64,000 bases of DNA from Actinomadura sp. WMMA1423. GTDB lineage: Bacteria; Actinomycetota; Actinomycetes; Streptosporangiales; Streptosporangiaceae. Both the position numbers and the translations under genes were made by a program. The notes beneath the pieces were generated by a model. The model had not been told where the DNA came from and did not search any database. It was given only the letters and a program-made list of their open reading frames with translations. Below are positions 35,144 to 43,037 of the stretch, piece by piece (the stretch's first letter is position 1; the number at the start of each line of letters is the position of its first letter). Location: contig NZ_CP041244.1 of NCBI RefSeq assembly GCF_006547145.1, forward strand, positions 7,998,001 to 8,062,000, given 5' to 3'.

Positions 35144-36375
35144 CGAGCGAAGCGAAGCGGGGGGAGTGGGGGGTCGTCCCCTCACAGGAAACAGAGAGCG
35201 AAGCGAAGCGGGGGGAGTGGGGGGTCGTCCCCTCACAGGAAACAGAGAGCGAAGCGAAGCGGGGGGAGTGGGGGGTCGTCCCCTCACAGGAAACAGAGAG
35301 CGAAGCGAAGCGGGGGGAGTGGGGGGTCGTCTCCCCACAGGAAACAGAGAGCGAAGCGAAGCGGGGGGAGTGGGGGGTCGTCTCCCCACAGGAAACAGAG
35401 AGCGAAGCGAAGCGGGGGGTGTGGCTGGTCGCGGACGTGGGCGGGACCAATGCGCGGTTCGCGCTGGTGGACGGTCCGAACGGCGTCCCGTCCGAGGTCA
35501 GGTCGCTGCCGACCCGCGAGTATCCGGGCCTGGCGGAGGCCGCGGCCGCCTACCTCGGCATGGTGGGCGCGCGCCCGGCGGCCGCGTGCCTCGCGGTGGC
35601 GGGGCCCGTCACGGACGGCACCTTCCACCTGACGAACGCGGGCTGGCCCAAGGGCACCCCGGAAGCGGTGCGCGACCATCTCGGCCTGGCGCACCTGGAG
35701 GTCCTCAACGACTTCGAGGCGCTCGCCCTGGCCCTGCCGCGCCTCGGCGACGACGACCTGGTCTCCGTCGGGGCGGGGCGCGCGGACCCCGGCGCCCCGC
35801 TGGCGGTGGTCGGGCCGGGCACGGGCCTCGGCGTCGCCGGACTCGTCGCGACGCCGTCGGGCTGGGTGCCGCTGCCGGGTGAGGGCGGTCAGGTCGACAT
35901 CCCCGCCGCCACCGACCGGGAGGTCGAGGTGGCGCGGCTGCTGCGCGCCGAGACGGGCGCGGCCACCGCGGAGTTCCTGCTGTCGGGCGCGGGCCTCGCC
36001 CGCATCCGCCGCTACCTCGCCATGCTCGACGGCGGGCCCGCGCGGGACCTGACCCCCCGGCAGGTCTGCGAGGACCTGGGCGACCCCCTGTCCCGCGAGG
36101 CCGTGGAGATGTTCTGCGCGCTGCTCGGGTCGCTCGCGGGCAACGTCGCCCTCACGCTCGGCGCCCGCGGCGGCGTCTATCTCGGCGGGGGGATCCTGCC
36201 GCGGATAGTGGACGTGCTCCAGGGCAGCGCCTTCCGCGCCCGTTTCGAGCGGAAGCCCCCGGTCGAGGAGTACATGCGCGCCATCCCGACCGCCCTCATC
36301 GTCCACCCCGGCCCGGCCCTGGTCGGCGCCGCAGTCCGGCTCGCGCAGAGCCTGCCCCACCTGGAGCCCGCATGA
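35140..36375 (+). CDS. glk: Glucokinase with an N-terminal 85-residue tandem-repeat extension
   Basis: 411 residues. Hexokinase-type glucokinase: phosphate-binding ADVGGTNARFALVDG near residue 96, LNDFEALALALPRL with the catalytic Asp, and GPGTGLGVAGL. ATG overlaps the edd stop. Residues 3-87 are five tandem copies of SEAKRGEWGVVPSQETE (the last two read SP for PS), absent from normal glucokinases. Without them the protein would start MTSEAKRGVWLVADVGGT. An internal GTG at the VWLVADVGG position might serve as the real start, but its ribosome site is poor. Supplies glucose-6-phosphate to the pathway. Confidence 0.9.
35146..35400 (+). repeat. Five tandem 51-bp repeats inside the 5' end of glk
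   Basis: Exact 51-bp period, five full copies (35146, 35197, 35248, 35299, 35350) plus a partial sixth starting at 35401 (AGCGAAGCGAAGCGGGGG). Copies 1-3 read GTCGTCCCCTCACAGG and copies 4-5 GTCGTCTCCCCACAGG. The period is divisible by three, so the frame stays open. The unit looks like a G-rich intergenic element that has been captured into the gene. Confidence 0.95.
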
Positions 36376-36998
36376 TCGCCGAAGACCTGTTCGACCTCGC
36401 GCCCGTCATCCCCGTCGTGGTGCTGGACGACGCCGAGGCCGCCGTCCCGCTGGCCCGCGCCCTGGTGGAGGGCGGCCTCCCGGTGATCGAGGTGACGCTG
36501 CGCACCCCGTCCGCGCTGGACGCGATCGAGCGGATCGCCGCCGAGGTCCCGGACGCGGTGGTGGGCGCGGGGACGGTCGTGCTTCCCGAGGACGCCGAGC
36601 GCTCGGCCGCGGCCGGGGCGAGGTTCCTGGTCAGCCCCGGCTGCACGTCCCGCCTCCGGGCGGCGATGGTCGCGACCGGGCTGCCGTTCCTGCCGGGCGT
36701 CGCGACCGCCTCCGAGGCGATCGCGCTGCTGGAGGCCGGGGTCACGGCGATGAAGTTCTTCCCGGCCGAGGCCGCGGGCGGCGCCGCGTACCTGAAGGCG
36801 CTCGGCGGGCCGCTGCCGCGGATCCGGTTCTGCCCGACGGGCGGGGTCACCCTGGGGAACGCCCCCGACTACCTCGCGCTCGGCAACGTCGGCTGCGTCG
36901 GCGGCACCTGGCTCACCCCGAAGGACGCCGTCCGGGACGGGGACTGGGACCGCGTCCGCAAGCTCGCCTCCGAGGCGGCGGCCCTCCGCTCGCGGTGA
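36372..36998 (+). CDS. eda: 2-dehydro-3-deoxyphosphogluconate (KDPG) aldolase
   Basis: 208 residues; ATG overlaps the glk stop (ATGA). Class I aldolase TIM barrel: catalytic Glu in PVIEVTLRT, Schiff-base Lys in AMKFFPAEAAGG, and GCTSRLR. It splits KDPG to pyruvate and glyceraldehyde-3-phosphate, completing the Entner-Doudoroff route begun by edd. Length is normal for the family. Confidence 0.95.
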   Translation: MIAEDLFDLAPVIPVVVLDDAEAAVPLARALVEGGLPVIEVTLRTPSALDAIERIAAEVPDAVVGAGTVVLPEDAERSAAAGARFLVSPGCTSRLRAAMVATGLPFLPGVATASEAIALLEAGVTAMKFFPAEAAGGAAYLKALGGPLPRIRFCPTGGVTLGNAPDYLALGNVGCVGGTWLTPKDAVRDGDWDRVRKLASEAAALRSR

Positions 36999-37049
36999 CG
37001 CCGCCGGGCGCGATGTCACATCCCGGACCGGGTCTCACGTCTCCCGGGT

Positions 37050-37439
37050 ATGGACACCACATCGACGCTCGAGAGCCTGAAGAAGCAGCGAACCGTCCAG
37101 CTGACGAGCTACCGCAAGGACGGGACGCCGGTCGGGACGCCCGTGAGCGTGGTCGTGCGAGGCGACCGCGCCTACTTCCGCACCTATGACAAGGCGTTCA
37201 AGGCGAAGCGGCTGGCGCGCAACCCCGAGGTGAGGATCGCGCCGAGCACCTTCCGGGGCGAGGCCACCGGGCCGGAGGCCCGCGGCCGCGTCCGGCTGCT
37301 CACCGAGGAGGAGGCGCGGCCCATCCGCAGGCTGCTGGCCCGCAAGTACCCGCTGCTCCAGGGGTTCGCGGTGCCGCTGGCCCACAAGCTGAAGCGGTAC
37401 CGGACGCTGCACTACGAACTCACGCTCGACGGGGACTGA
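37050..37439 (+). CDS. PPOX-class F420-dependent protein (Rv2061-like)
   Basis: 129 residues from ATG at 37050. Split-barrel fold: TVQLTSYRKDGTPVGTPVSV, FRTYDKAFKAKRLARNPEVR, and KYPLLQGFAVPLAHKLKRYR. Basic and aromatic residues match the F420-binding branch of the family (TIGR03666 type). It should reduce a small molecule with F420H2 or FMN. Convergent with a small gene whose last 20 bases overlap its 3' end. Confidence 0.85.
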   Translation: MDTTSTLESLKKQRTVQLTSYRKDGTPVGTPVSVVVRGDRAYFRTYDKAFKAKRLARNPEVRIAPSTFRGEATGPEARGRVRLLTEEEARPIRRLLARKYPLLQGFAVPLAHKLKRYRTLHYELTLDGD

Positions 37440-37590
37440 CGGCGCGATGCGGGCACGGCCCGGCGGCGAGCCCCTGGCCGCCGCCGCTCGGGACGAGGTC
37501 CATCCGCAGCCGCCCGCAGGCGCAGCGCGTCCACGTGACGACTCCGTCGCTGGTGAGGTGCCGGGACACGAGAGTGGTGTGTTCGCTCAT
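37420..37590 (-). CDS. Small Cys-containing conserved-type protein
   Basis: 56 residues starting MSEHTTLVSRHLTSDGVVTW, followed by TRCACGRLRMD and a late Cys (AAGPCPHRA). The CxC with a distant Cys/His could bind zinc, but this is not a known full zinc-finger spacing. It is divergent from the LysR gene (74 bp between starts), a good position for a real gene. Function unknown. Confidence 0.6.
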   Translation of the reverse strand: MSEHTTLVSRHLTSDGVVTWTRCACGRLRMDLVPSGGGQGLAAGPCPHRAVSPRRA

Positions 37591-37649
37591 ACCGGCAGTC
37601 TGCGACCGATCCAACGTTGCCGTCTATTTCAGATTTCCTCAGTGGATCG

Positions 37650-37664
37650 TGCAATATAGTTGCA
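37650..37664. promoter_or_regulatory. LysR-type palindrome overlapping the lysR start codon
   Basis: TGCAA-TATAG-TTGCA, a perfect 15-bp dyad of the T-N11-A type that LysR proteins bind. Its last base is the A of the ATG at 37664. Binding here would block lysR translation or transcription and could activate the divergent small gene. Confidence 0.55.
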
Positions 37665-38584
37665 TGATCGACCTGCGCAGGCTGCACATGCTGAGGCTCG
37701 TCCACCAGTACGGGACGGTCACGGCCGCGGCGGAGGCGATGCACCTCACGCCGTCGGCGGTCTCCCACCACCTGCGCGAGCTGGCGCGGGAGCTGAGGGT
37801 CCCGCTGCTGGAGCCGCAGGGCCGCAAGGTGCGGCTCACCCCGGCGGCGCACCTGCTCATCGGGCACGCCGACGGCCTCCTCGCCCGCTGGGAGGAGGCC
37901 CTCGCCGACCTGGCGTCGCACCGCGCCGGAGAGGTCGGGCCGCTGCGCATGTGCGGGTTCACCACGGCGGTCTCCGGGCTCGTCGCGCCCGCCGCGGGCG
38001 CCCTGCTGCGCGATGACCCGGACCTCGCGATCGAGGTCCGCGAGTGCGACACCGACGAGGCGGTGGGGCTGCTCGCGGCGGGGGAGACCGACATCGCGGT
38101 GATCGAGCCGACGCCCGACGCGCCGCCGCCCGGCGATCCGCGCTTCGACCGGGAGCCGCTCCTCGAGGAGGCGCTCGACCTCATCGTCCCGGCGGGGCAC
38201 CCGCTCGCGCTCCGCACCGGCGTCCAGATGGAGGACGCGGCGGGCGAGCCGTGGATCAGCGTCCACGGCTGCGCCCACCACCAGCAGGTCATGGCCTACT
38301 GCGGCGCCGCCGGCTTCACGCCGCGGATCGCCCACCACGCGACCACCTGGTCGGTCATCTGGGCGCTGGTCGCCAACGGGCTCGGGGTGTCCCTGGTGCC
38401 GCGGCTGGCCGGCGATCCGGCGGGCCAGCAGGTCGTGCGGGTGCCGCTGGGCGGGGACGGCATCCCGAAGCGGCGCGTGCTGACCTGCGTGCGGCGCGGC
38501 GGCCGCGCCCATCCTCTGATCGCACGCGGCCTGCGGGCCCTCCGCGAAGCCGTCCCCACCCCCTGCCTCCCGGCGGCCGCCTGA
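37664..38584 (+). CDS. LysR-family transcriptional regulator
   Basis: 306 residues from ATG at 37664. N-terminal winged helix: LRRLHMLRLVHQYGTVTAAA then LTPSAVSHHLRELAREL. The C-terminal effector domain has the type 2 periplasmic-binding fold (LDLIVPAGHPLALRTGVQME; VANGLGVSLVPRLAG). The divergent small gene is the most likely target. No ribosome site precedes the ATG, so the message may be leaderless. Confidence 0.9.
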   Translation: MIDLRRLHMLRLVHQYGTVTAAAEAMHLTPSAVSHHLRELARELRVPLLEPQGRKVRLTPAAHLLIGHADGLLARWEEALADLASHRAGEVGPLRMCGFTTAVSGLVAPAAGALLRDDPDLAIEVRECDTDEAVGLLAAGETDIAVIEPTPDAPPPGDPRFDREPLLEEALDLIVPAGHPLALRTGVQMEDAAGEPWISVHGCAHHQQVMAYCGAAGFTPRIAHHATTWSVIWALVANGLGVSLVPRLAGDPAGQQVVRVPLGGDGIPKRRVLTCVRRGGRAHPLIARGLRALREAVPTPCLPAAA

Positions 38585-38595
38585 CCCCGCCGGGG

Positions 38596-39162
38596 TCAGG
38601 CGCCGGGGGCGTGGCGGCGGGCGCGGCGGACGCCGAAGGCCAGCAGGACCGCGCGGACGATCCAGACGGCCAGCGCGAGCTGCAGGGCGACGAGGAGCCC
38701 CGTGCCGGGCCCGGCCGTGAAGGCGAGCACCATGAACACCGCGAACAGGACCGGGAACGCGGGGAAGAGCGGCCCGGGCCGGCGGCGGTGGGCCATGTGC
38801 CGGTGGTGGCGGGCCATGTGCCGCTGATGGCGGTGCCAGGCGGGGTGGCCCGGCCCGCCGAACATGACCGCCATACCGGGCCCCCACGCCTCGCCGAACG
38901 GGGCCTCGGGCCGGGCTTCCCTCGGGGGGTCGGGCAGCCCCGTCGGGGACGGCAGGTCCCGGACCAGGGCGCGCAGCTCCCCGCGGGTCTTGGAGCTCAG
39001 CACGGCCTCCAGCCGCTCGTCGAGCTCGGCGCGGTCCAGCCGGCCCTCGGCGAAGTGGTCGTGCAGGGCGACCATGACGGCGTCCCGCTCGGCGTCGCCG
39101 ATGCGGATCTGGTCGTGCGGGGCCGTCCCCTCGTGGCGGGCCGTCTCGTCGTGCCGGGGCAT
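38596..39162 (-). CDS. DUF1707 domain membrane protein
   Basis: 188 residues from ATG at 39162, two bases after the PadR stop. A DUF1707 domain (QIRIGDAERDAVMVALHDHF, then RLDRAELDERLEAVLSSKTR) is followed by a His/Arg-rich linker (HPAWHRHQRHMARHHRHMAH) and two membrane helices. DUF1707 proteins are common in actinomycetes near PadR regulators. The His-rich linker might bind metal. Cotranscribed with padR. Confidence 0.85.
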   Translation of the reverse strand: MPRHDETARHEGTAPHDQIRIGDAERDAVMVALHDHFAEGRLDRAELDERLEAVLSSKTRGELRALVRDLPSPTGLPDPPREARPEAPFGEAWGPGMAVMFGGPGHPAWHRHQRHMARHHRHMAHRRRPGPLFPAFPVLFAVFMVLAFTAGPGTGLLVALQLALAVWIVRAVLLAFGVRRARRHAPGA

Positions 39163-39164
39163 GG

Positions 39165-39815
39165 TCACTCCTCGGTTTCGTCGGCCGTCGGCCCCGGGTC
39201 CCCGAGGTCGTCGGCCAGGATGCGGTACAGGCTGCGGCGGGCCTCCGACAGGACGTCCCCGGCTTGGGCGACCTGCTCCGGCGAGCCGGAATGGACGATC
39301 TGCATCACCGCGGCCCCCGTCTGCGCGGCCTGCCTGAACAGCTCCGGGACGCCCTCGCCGAACTCGGGCGCCATCTCCGCCCACGGCTCGGCCAGCCGGT
39401 CGGCGTTCTCCTCGACGTGGGCGCGGCCCTCGTCGGTGAGGTGGAAGGTGCGGCGGCCGCCCGCTTCGTCGCCGACGATCAGGCCCTCGTCCGCGAGCTG
39501 CTGGAGCGCCGGGTAGACGGCGCCGGGGCTCGGCTTCCAGGCCCCGTCGCTGCGCTCGTTGATCTCCTGGATGATCTGGTAGCCGTTGCGCGGCTCCTCG
39601 GCCAGCAGCACGAGGATCGCCGCCCGGACGTTCCCCTTGCGCGCCTTGGCGCCCCGGCCCCACGGCCCGCCGCGCCCCCGCGCCCACGGCGGGCGCGGCC
39701 CCGGCCCGTGGCCGAACCCGCCGGGCGGACCCCAGGGGCCGGGTCCGCCGAACAGCGCGCCGAGGTTCGGGAGGTCGCCGCGGCCCCAGGGACCGCGACC
39801 GTGCATGTGCCCCAT
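39165..39815 (-). CDS. PadR-family transcriptional regulator
   Basis: 216 residues. A Gly/Pro/Trp/Arg-rich N-terminal tail of about 55 residues (GPWGRGDLPNLGALFGGPGP) precedes the PadR winged helix: VRAAILVLLAEEPRNGYQII, then KPSPGAVYPALQQLADEGLI. The C-terminal helices dimerise. First gene of a pair with the DUF1707 gene; a CGATATATCG site lies 51 bp upstream and is a likely autoregulatory operator. Confidence 0.9.
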   Translation of the reverse strand: MGHMHGRGPWGRGDLPNLGALFGGPGPWGPPGGFGHGPGPRPPWARGRGGPWGRGAKARKGNVRAAILVLLAEEPRNGYQIIQEINERSDGAWKPSPGAVYPALQQLADEGLIVGDEAGGRRTFHLTDEGRAHVEENADRLAEPWAEMAPEFGEGVPELFRQAAQTGAAVMQIVHSGSPEQVAQAGDVLSEARRSLYRILADDLGDPGPTADETEE

Positions 39816-39865
39816 GTTCTACACCACCTTCTGAGAGCTCTCTATGACCCCTCGCGATACGCCAA

Positions 39866-39875
39866 CGATATATCG
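39866..39875. promoter_or_regulatory. PadR operator candidate
   Basis: CGATATATCG, a perfect 10-bp palindrome 51 bp upstream of padR, with a related CGATA at 39855. PadR proteins typically bind AT-rich ATATATCG-type dyads, so autorepression is likely. Confidence 0.55.
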
Positions 39876-40020
39876 AAGACGTACGGATCGGCCAGATGGT
39901 TCCCCGCATCCGGAATCCGGGCGCGGACGGGGTCAGGGGATAAACCGGGCATCGTCTCCGAATGCGGTCAACGCCGTCTGATCGCGCGCCTCTGTGGGTA
40001 CCACCGAGGCGAGGGGGACG

Positions 40021-42000
40021 ATGGGCACACAGGAAGCGGTCGCCGCGCAGGACGCGGTCCTAGCCCCGGGCGCCACGGGCACCAGGCTCCGCGCCAGGAA
40101 CGAGCTCGTGCTCGGCCTGGCGCTCTTCGCGGTGTACGCGGTGGTGGCGATGCTTCCCGAGCAGCCGAGGGCGGCGGCGGCGCACAGGCACGGAGAGTCG
40201 CTCTACGCGCTGGAGCGGGCCCTCCACCTCGATGTGGAGCCCGCTCTCAACGGCTGGCTGGCCGGCCAGCCGGTCCTGCGCGTCCTCGCGAACTACGAGT
40301 ACGCCATCACCTACGTCGCCAGCGCCCTCGCCCTGCTGGTCTGGCTGTTCCTGCGCCACCCCGAGCGGTACCGCACGGCCCGCAACGCCTTCGTCATGCT
40401 CAACCTCGCCGGCCTGGCGTGCTTCGCGCTGTACCCCGTGATGCCGCCCAGGCTGATGCCCACCGAGCTCGGTTTCGTCGACACCGTCGCCAACGGCCGC
40501 ACCTGGGGGTCGTGGGGGTCCCCGATGGTGAAGCACGCCGACGAGTTCGCGGCCGTCCCGTCCCTGCACATGGCCTGGACGCTGTGGGTCGGCGTCGAGC
40601 TCGCACGCGTGAACGCCAAACGCTGGGTGCAGGGCCTCAACACCGTGCACATCCTGGTCACCCTCTACGTCATCCTGGCGACCGCCAACCACTACCTCCT
40701 GGACGCCCTGGCCGCCGTCCCGTTCGTCGTCGTGCCCGTCTACCTCGCCGAGCGCCTCGCGGGCCCGCGCCCGCCGCGCGTCCAGGGGCCGGACGCGTTC
40801 TTCCTCGCGGTGGAGACCCCCGAGGCGCCGCAGCAGGCCGGCGGCGTCATCATGCTCGACACCTCGAAGACCGGTGTCGGCCGTGCCGACCTCGTCCGGG
40901 TGATCGGGGAGCGCCTCGACGGGCTTCCCCGCTTCCGGCAGCGGCTCGTCCGGCGGGGCCGCTGGCGCCGCCCCGTCTGGCACGACCAGGACCGCGTCGA
41001 CTGGGAGTGGCACGTCGCGGAGAAGCAGGTCGACGGCATGGGCGGGCTGCGCGCCGAGGTGGCGCGGCTCCAGTCCGAGGGGCTGCCGCTCGACCGCCCG
41101 CCCTGGCGGATGGTCGTGCTGAAGGGCGCCGAGCCCGGCCGCACGGCGGTCGTCTACATGATGCATCACGTGGTCGCCGACGGCGTCGGCATCGTGGCGC
41201 AGGCCGTCCACCTCATGGAGCCGCCGCCCGAGCCGGTGCCCGCACCTCCCCGGGCGCCGTTCCGCAAGGCGCTCGCCACCGTGGTCGGGCTCGCCCAGCT
41301 CGCCACCGCCGTCGGCAGGCCGGAGCCGCTGCCCGCCTCCGGGACGCGCGAGCGCCGGTTCGGCACCATGGACCTGCCGCTCGCCACCGTGCGGGACGTG
41401 GCCCGCCGGCACGGCACCCGGGTCACCGACGTCGTGCTGTGCGCGGTCGCGGGCGCCCTGAACCGCACGGTCAGCGAGGAGGACGGCCGGCCCGGAACGT
41501 GCCGCGTCGCGGTCCCGCTGATGATGCGGCCGCCGGGCAGCGCGATGGTGGGCAACCACACCACCGCCGTGATGGTCGACCTGCCGATCGGGAAGATGAC
41601 CGAGACCGAGCGGCTCGCCCTCATCGCCAAGCGCGGCCGGGTGCTGCGCTCCGGGACCCGCGCCCAGGCGGCGTGGTTCGTGATGTGGCAGGCCGGACGG
41701 CTGATGCCGCCCCCCCTGCACGCCCGCTTCGCGCGCATGTCCTACAGCGGCCGGTTCCTCCAGGGGACCGTGTCCAGCCTTCCCGGGCCGGACAGCCGGC
41801 TGCGGCTCTGCGGGGCTCCGCTCACCGCCGTGTACCCGATCGTCCCGCTCGCGCCCGGCACCGCCCTCGCGATCGCCGGGCTCGGCGTCCACACCGAGCT
41901 GTGCTTCGGCCTGTCGGTCGACCCCGGCCTCGCGGACGACGCCGACGCGCTGATGGACGCCGTCCACGACGTCATAGAGGAACTGCGAGAGGACGCCTGA
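40021..42000 (+). CDS. Bifunctional PAP2 phosphatase / WS-DGAT O-acyltransferase fusion
   Basis: 659 residues from ATG at 40021 after GAGGGGG (GTG at 39994 possible). Residues 1-250: PAP2_3 membrane domain with six helices and catalytic VPSLHMAWTLWVGVE plus ATANHYLLDALAAV. Residues 260-659: wax ester synthase/diacylglycerol acyltransferase domain with the active-site HHVVADG (MMHHVVADGVGIVAQAV) and the C-terminal LPGPDSRLRLCGAPLTAVYP. The first could free or transfer a phosphorylated head group and the second acylate it, giving a neutral or membrane lipid. It is convergent with the hopanoid operon; a link is only suggested by position. Confidence 0.88.
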   Translation: MGTQEAVAAQDAVLAPGATGTRLRARNELVLGLALFAVYAVVAMLPEQPRAAAAHRHGESLYALERALHLDVEPALNGWLAGQPVLRVLANYEYAITYVASALALLVWLFLRHPERYRTARNAFVMLNLAGLACFALYPVMPPRLMPTELGFVDTVANGRTWGSWGSPMVKHADEFAAVPSLHMAWTLWVGVELARVNAKRWVQGLNTVHILVTLYVILATANHYLLDALAAVPFVVVPVYLAERLAGPRPPRVQGPDAFFLAVETPEAPQQAGGVIMLDTSKTGVGRADLVRVIGERLDGLPRFRQRLVRRGRWRRPVWHDQDRVDWEWHVAEKQVDGMGGLRAEVARLQSEGLPLDRPPWRMVVLKGAEPGRTAVVYMMHHVVADGVGIVAQAVHLMEPPPEPVPAPPRAPFRKALATVVGLAQLATAVGRPEPLPASGTRERRFGTMDLPLATVRDVARRHGTRVTDVVLCAVAGALNRTVSEEDGRPGTCRVAVPLMMRPPGSAMVGNHTTAVMVDLPIGKMTETERLALIAKRGRVLRSGTRAQAAWFVMWQAGRLMPPPLHARFARMSYSGRFLQGTVSSLPGPDSRLRLCGAPLTAVYPIVPLAPGTALAIAGLGVHTELCFGLSVDPGLADDADALMDAVHDVIEELREDA

Positions 42001-42010
42001 TCAGGCGTCC
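41991..42010. terminator. 20-bp perfect palindrome at the convergent junction
   Basis: GGACGCCTGATCAGGCGTCC spans the stop codon of the fusion gene and lies 23 bp from the hpnH stop on the other strand. It is self-complementary and would fold in RNA from either direction with a few bases unpaired at the tip, so it may act as a bidirectional terminator. Confidence 0.6.
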
Positions 42011-42032
42011 GCGTGATCCAAGGCCCGGTCGG

Positions 42033-43037
42033 TCACACGCTCCGCACGGCGCGCAGCGACTCCTTGAGCGAGCCCATCGTCGCGAACACGGCGGTCGGCT
42101 CGTAGCCGCAGTGCGCCATGCAGTTCGCGCACCGGTCGTCGCGCCCACGCCCGTAGGCGTCCCAGTCGGTGGTGTCGAGGAGCTCCTGGTAGGTCGCGGT
42201 GTAGCCGTCGTCCATCAGGTAGCAGGGCCGTTGCCAGCCCTTAAGCGAGTACGACGGGATGGCCCACGCCGTGCACGGGAAGTCGACCTTCCCTTCGAGG
42301 AAGTCCAGGAACAGCGGCGAGTGGTTGAACCGCCACCGCTTGCGCCGGCCGTCCGCGAACGCCTTGCGGAACAGGTTCCGGGTCTCCTGAACGCCGAGGA
42401 AGTGCTCCTGGTCGGGCGCCTTCTCGTAGGCGTACGCGGGCGAGATCATCATCTGGTCGACGCGCAGCTCGTCGTTGAGGTAGTCGAGCACCTCGATGAC
42501 GGTCTGCGGGGTGTCGGTGTTGAACACCGTCGTGTTCGTGGTGACCCGGAACCCGCGCTCCTGGCACATTCTGATCGCGTCCACCGCCTGGTCGAACACG
42601 CCCTCCTTGCAGACCGACGCGTCGTGCCGCTCGCGGAGCCCGTCGACGTGCACCGCCCAGGCGAAGAAGCGGGACGGCTCGAACTGGTCGATCTTCTTCG
42701 GGATCAGCGCGGCGTTCGTGCACAGGAACACGTACCGCTTCATCCGGACCAGCTCGGCGACCAGTTCGCCGATCCGCGGGTGCATCAGCGGCTCGCCGCC
42801 CGCGATCGACACCATCGGCGCGCCGCACTCGCGGACCGCCGCGACCGCCTGCTCGACCGGCATCCGCTGCTTGAGCACGTCCGCCGGATGCTGGATCTTC
42901 CCGCATCCCGCGCACGCCAGGTTGCACGCGAACAGCGGCTCCAGCTCCATGATCAGGGGATACTTCGTCCGCCCCGCGAGCCGGTTGCGCAGCACGTAGC
43001 CGCCGACGCGCAGGCTCTGGCGCAGTGGCATCGCCAT
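42033..43037 (-). CDS. hpnH: Adenosyl-hopene transferase HpnH (radical SAM)
   Basis: 334 residues; its ATG directly follows the shc TAA. Radical SAM iron-sulfur motif CNLACAGC (CxxxCxxC) near residue 38, then SIAGGEPLMHPRI. A C-terminal Cys cluster (DDRCANCMAHCGYEP) is typical of HpnH. It joins 5'-deoxyadenosyl to hopene to make adenosylhopane, the precursor of extended hopanoids. It is the last gene of the operon; hpnG and later tailoring genes are not in the window. Confidence 0.95.
   Translation of the reverse strand: MAMPLRQSLRVGGYVLRNRLAGRTKYPLIMELEPLFACNLACAGCGKIQHPADVLKQRMPVEQAVAAVRECGAPMVSIAGGEPLMHPRIGELVAELVRMKRYVFLCTNAALIPKKIDQFEPSRFFAWAVHVDGLRERHDASVCKEGVFDQAVDAIRMCQERGFRVTTNTTVFNTDTPQTVIEVLDYLNDELRVDQMMISPAYAYEKAPDQEHFLGVQETRNLFRKAFADGRRKRWRFNHSPLFLDFLEGKVDFPCTAWAIPSYSLKGWQRPCYLMDDGYTATYQELLDTTDWDAYGRGRDDRCANCMAHCGYEPTAVFATMGSLKESLRAVRSV

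Noticed and set aside
35146..35400. Regular 51-bp repeats considered as a CRISPR array
   Set aside because: The copies abut without unique spacers and stay in frame with glk.
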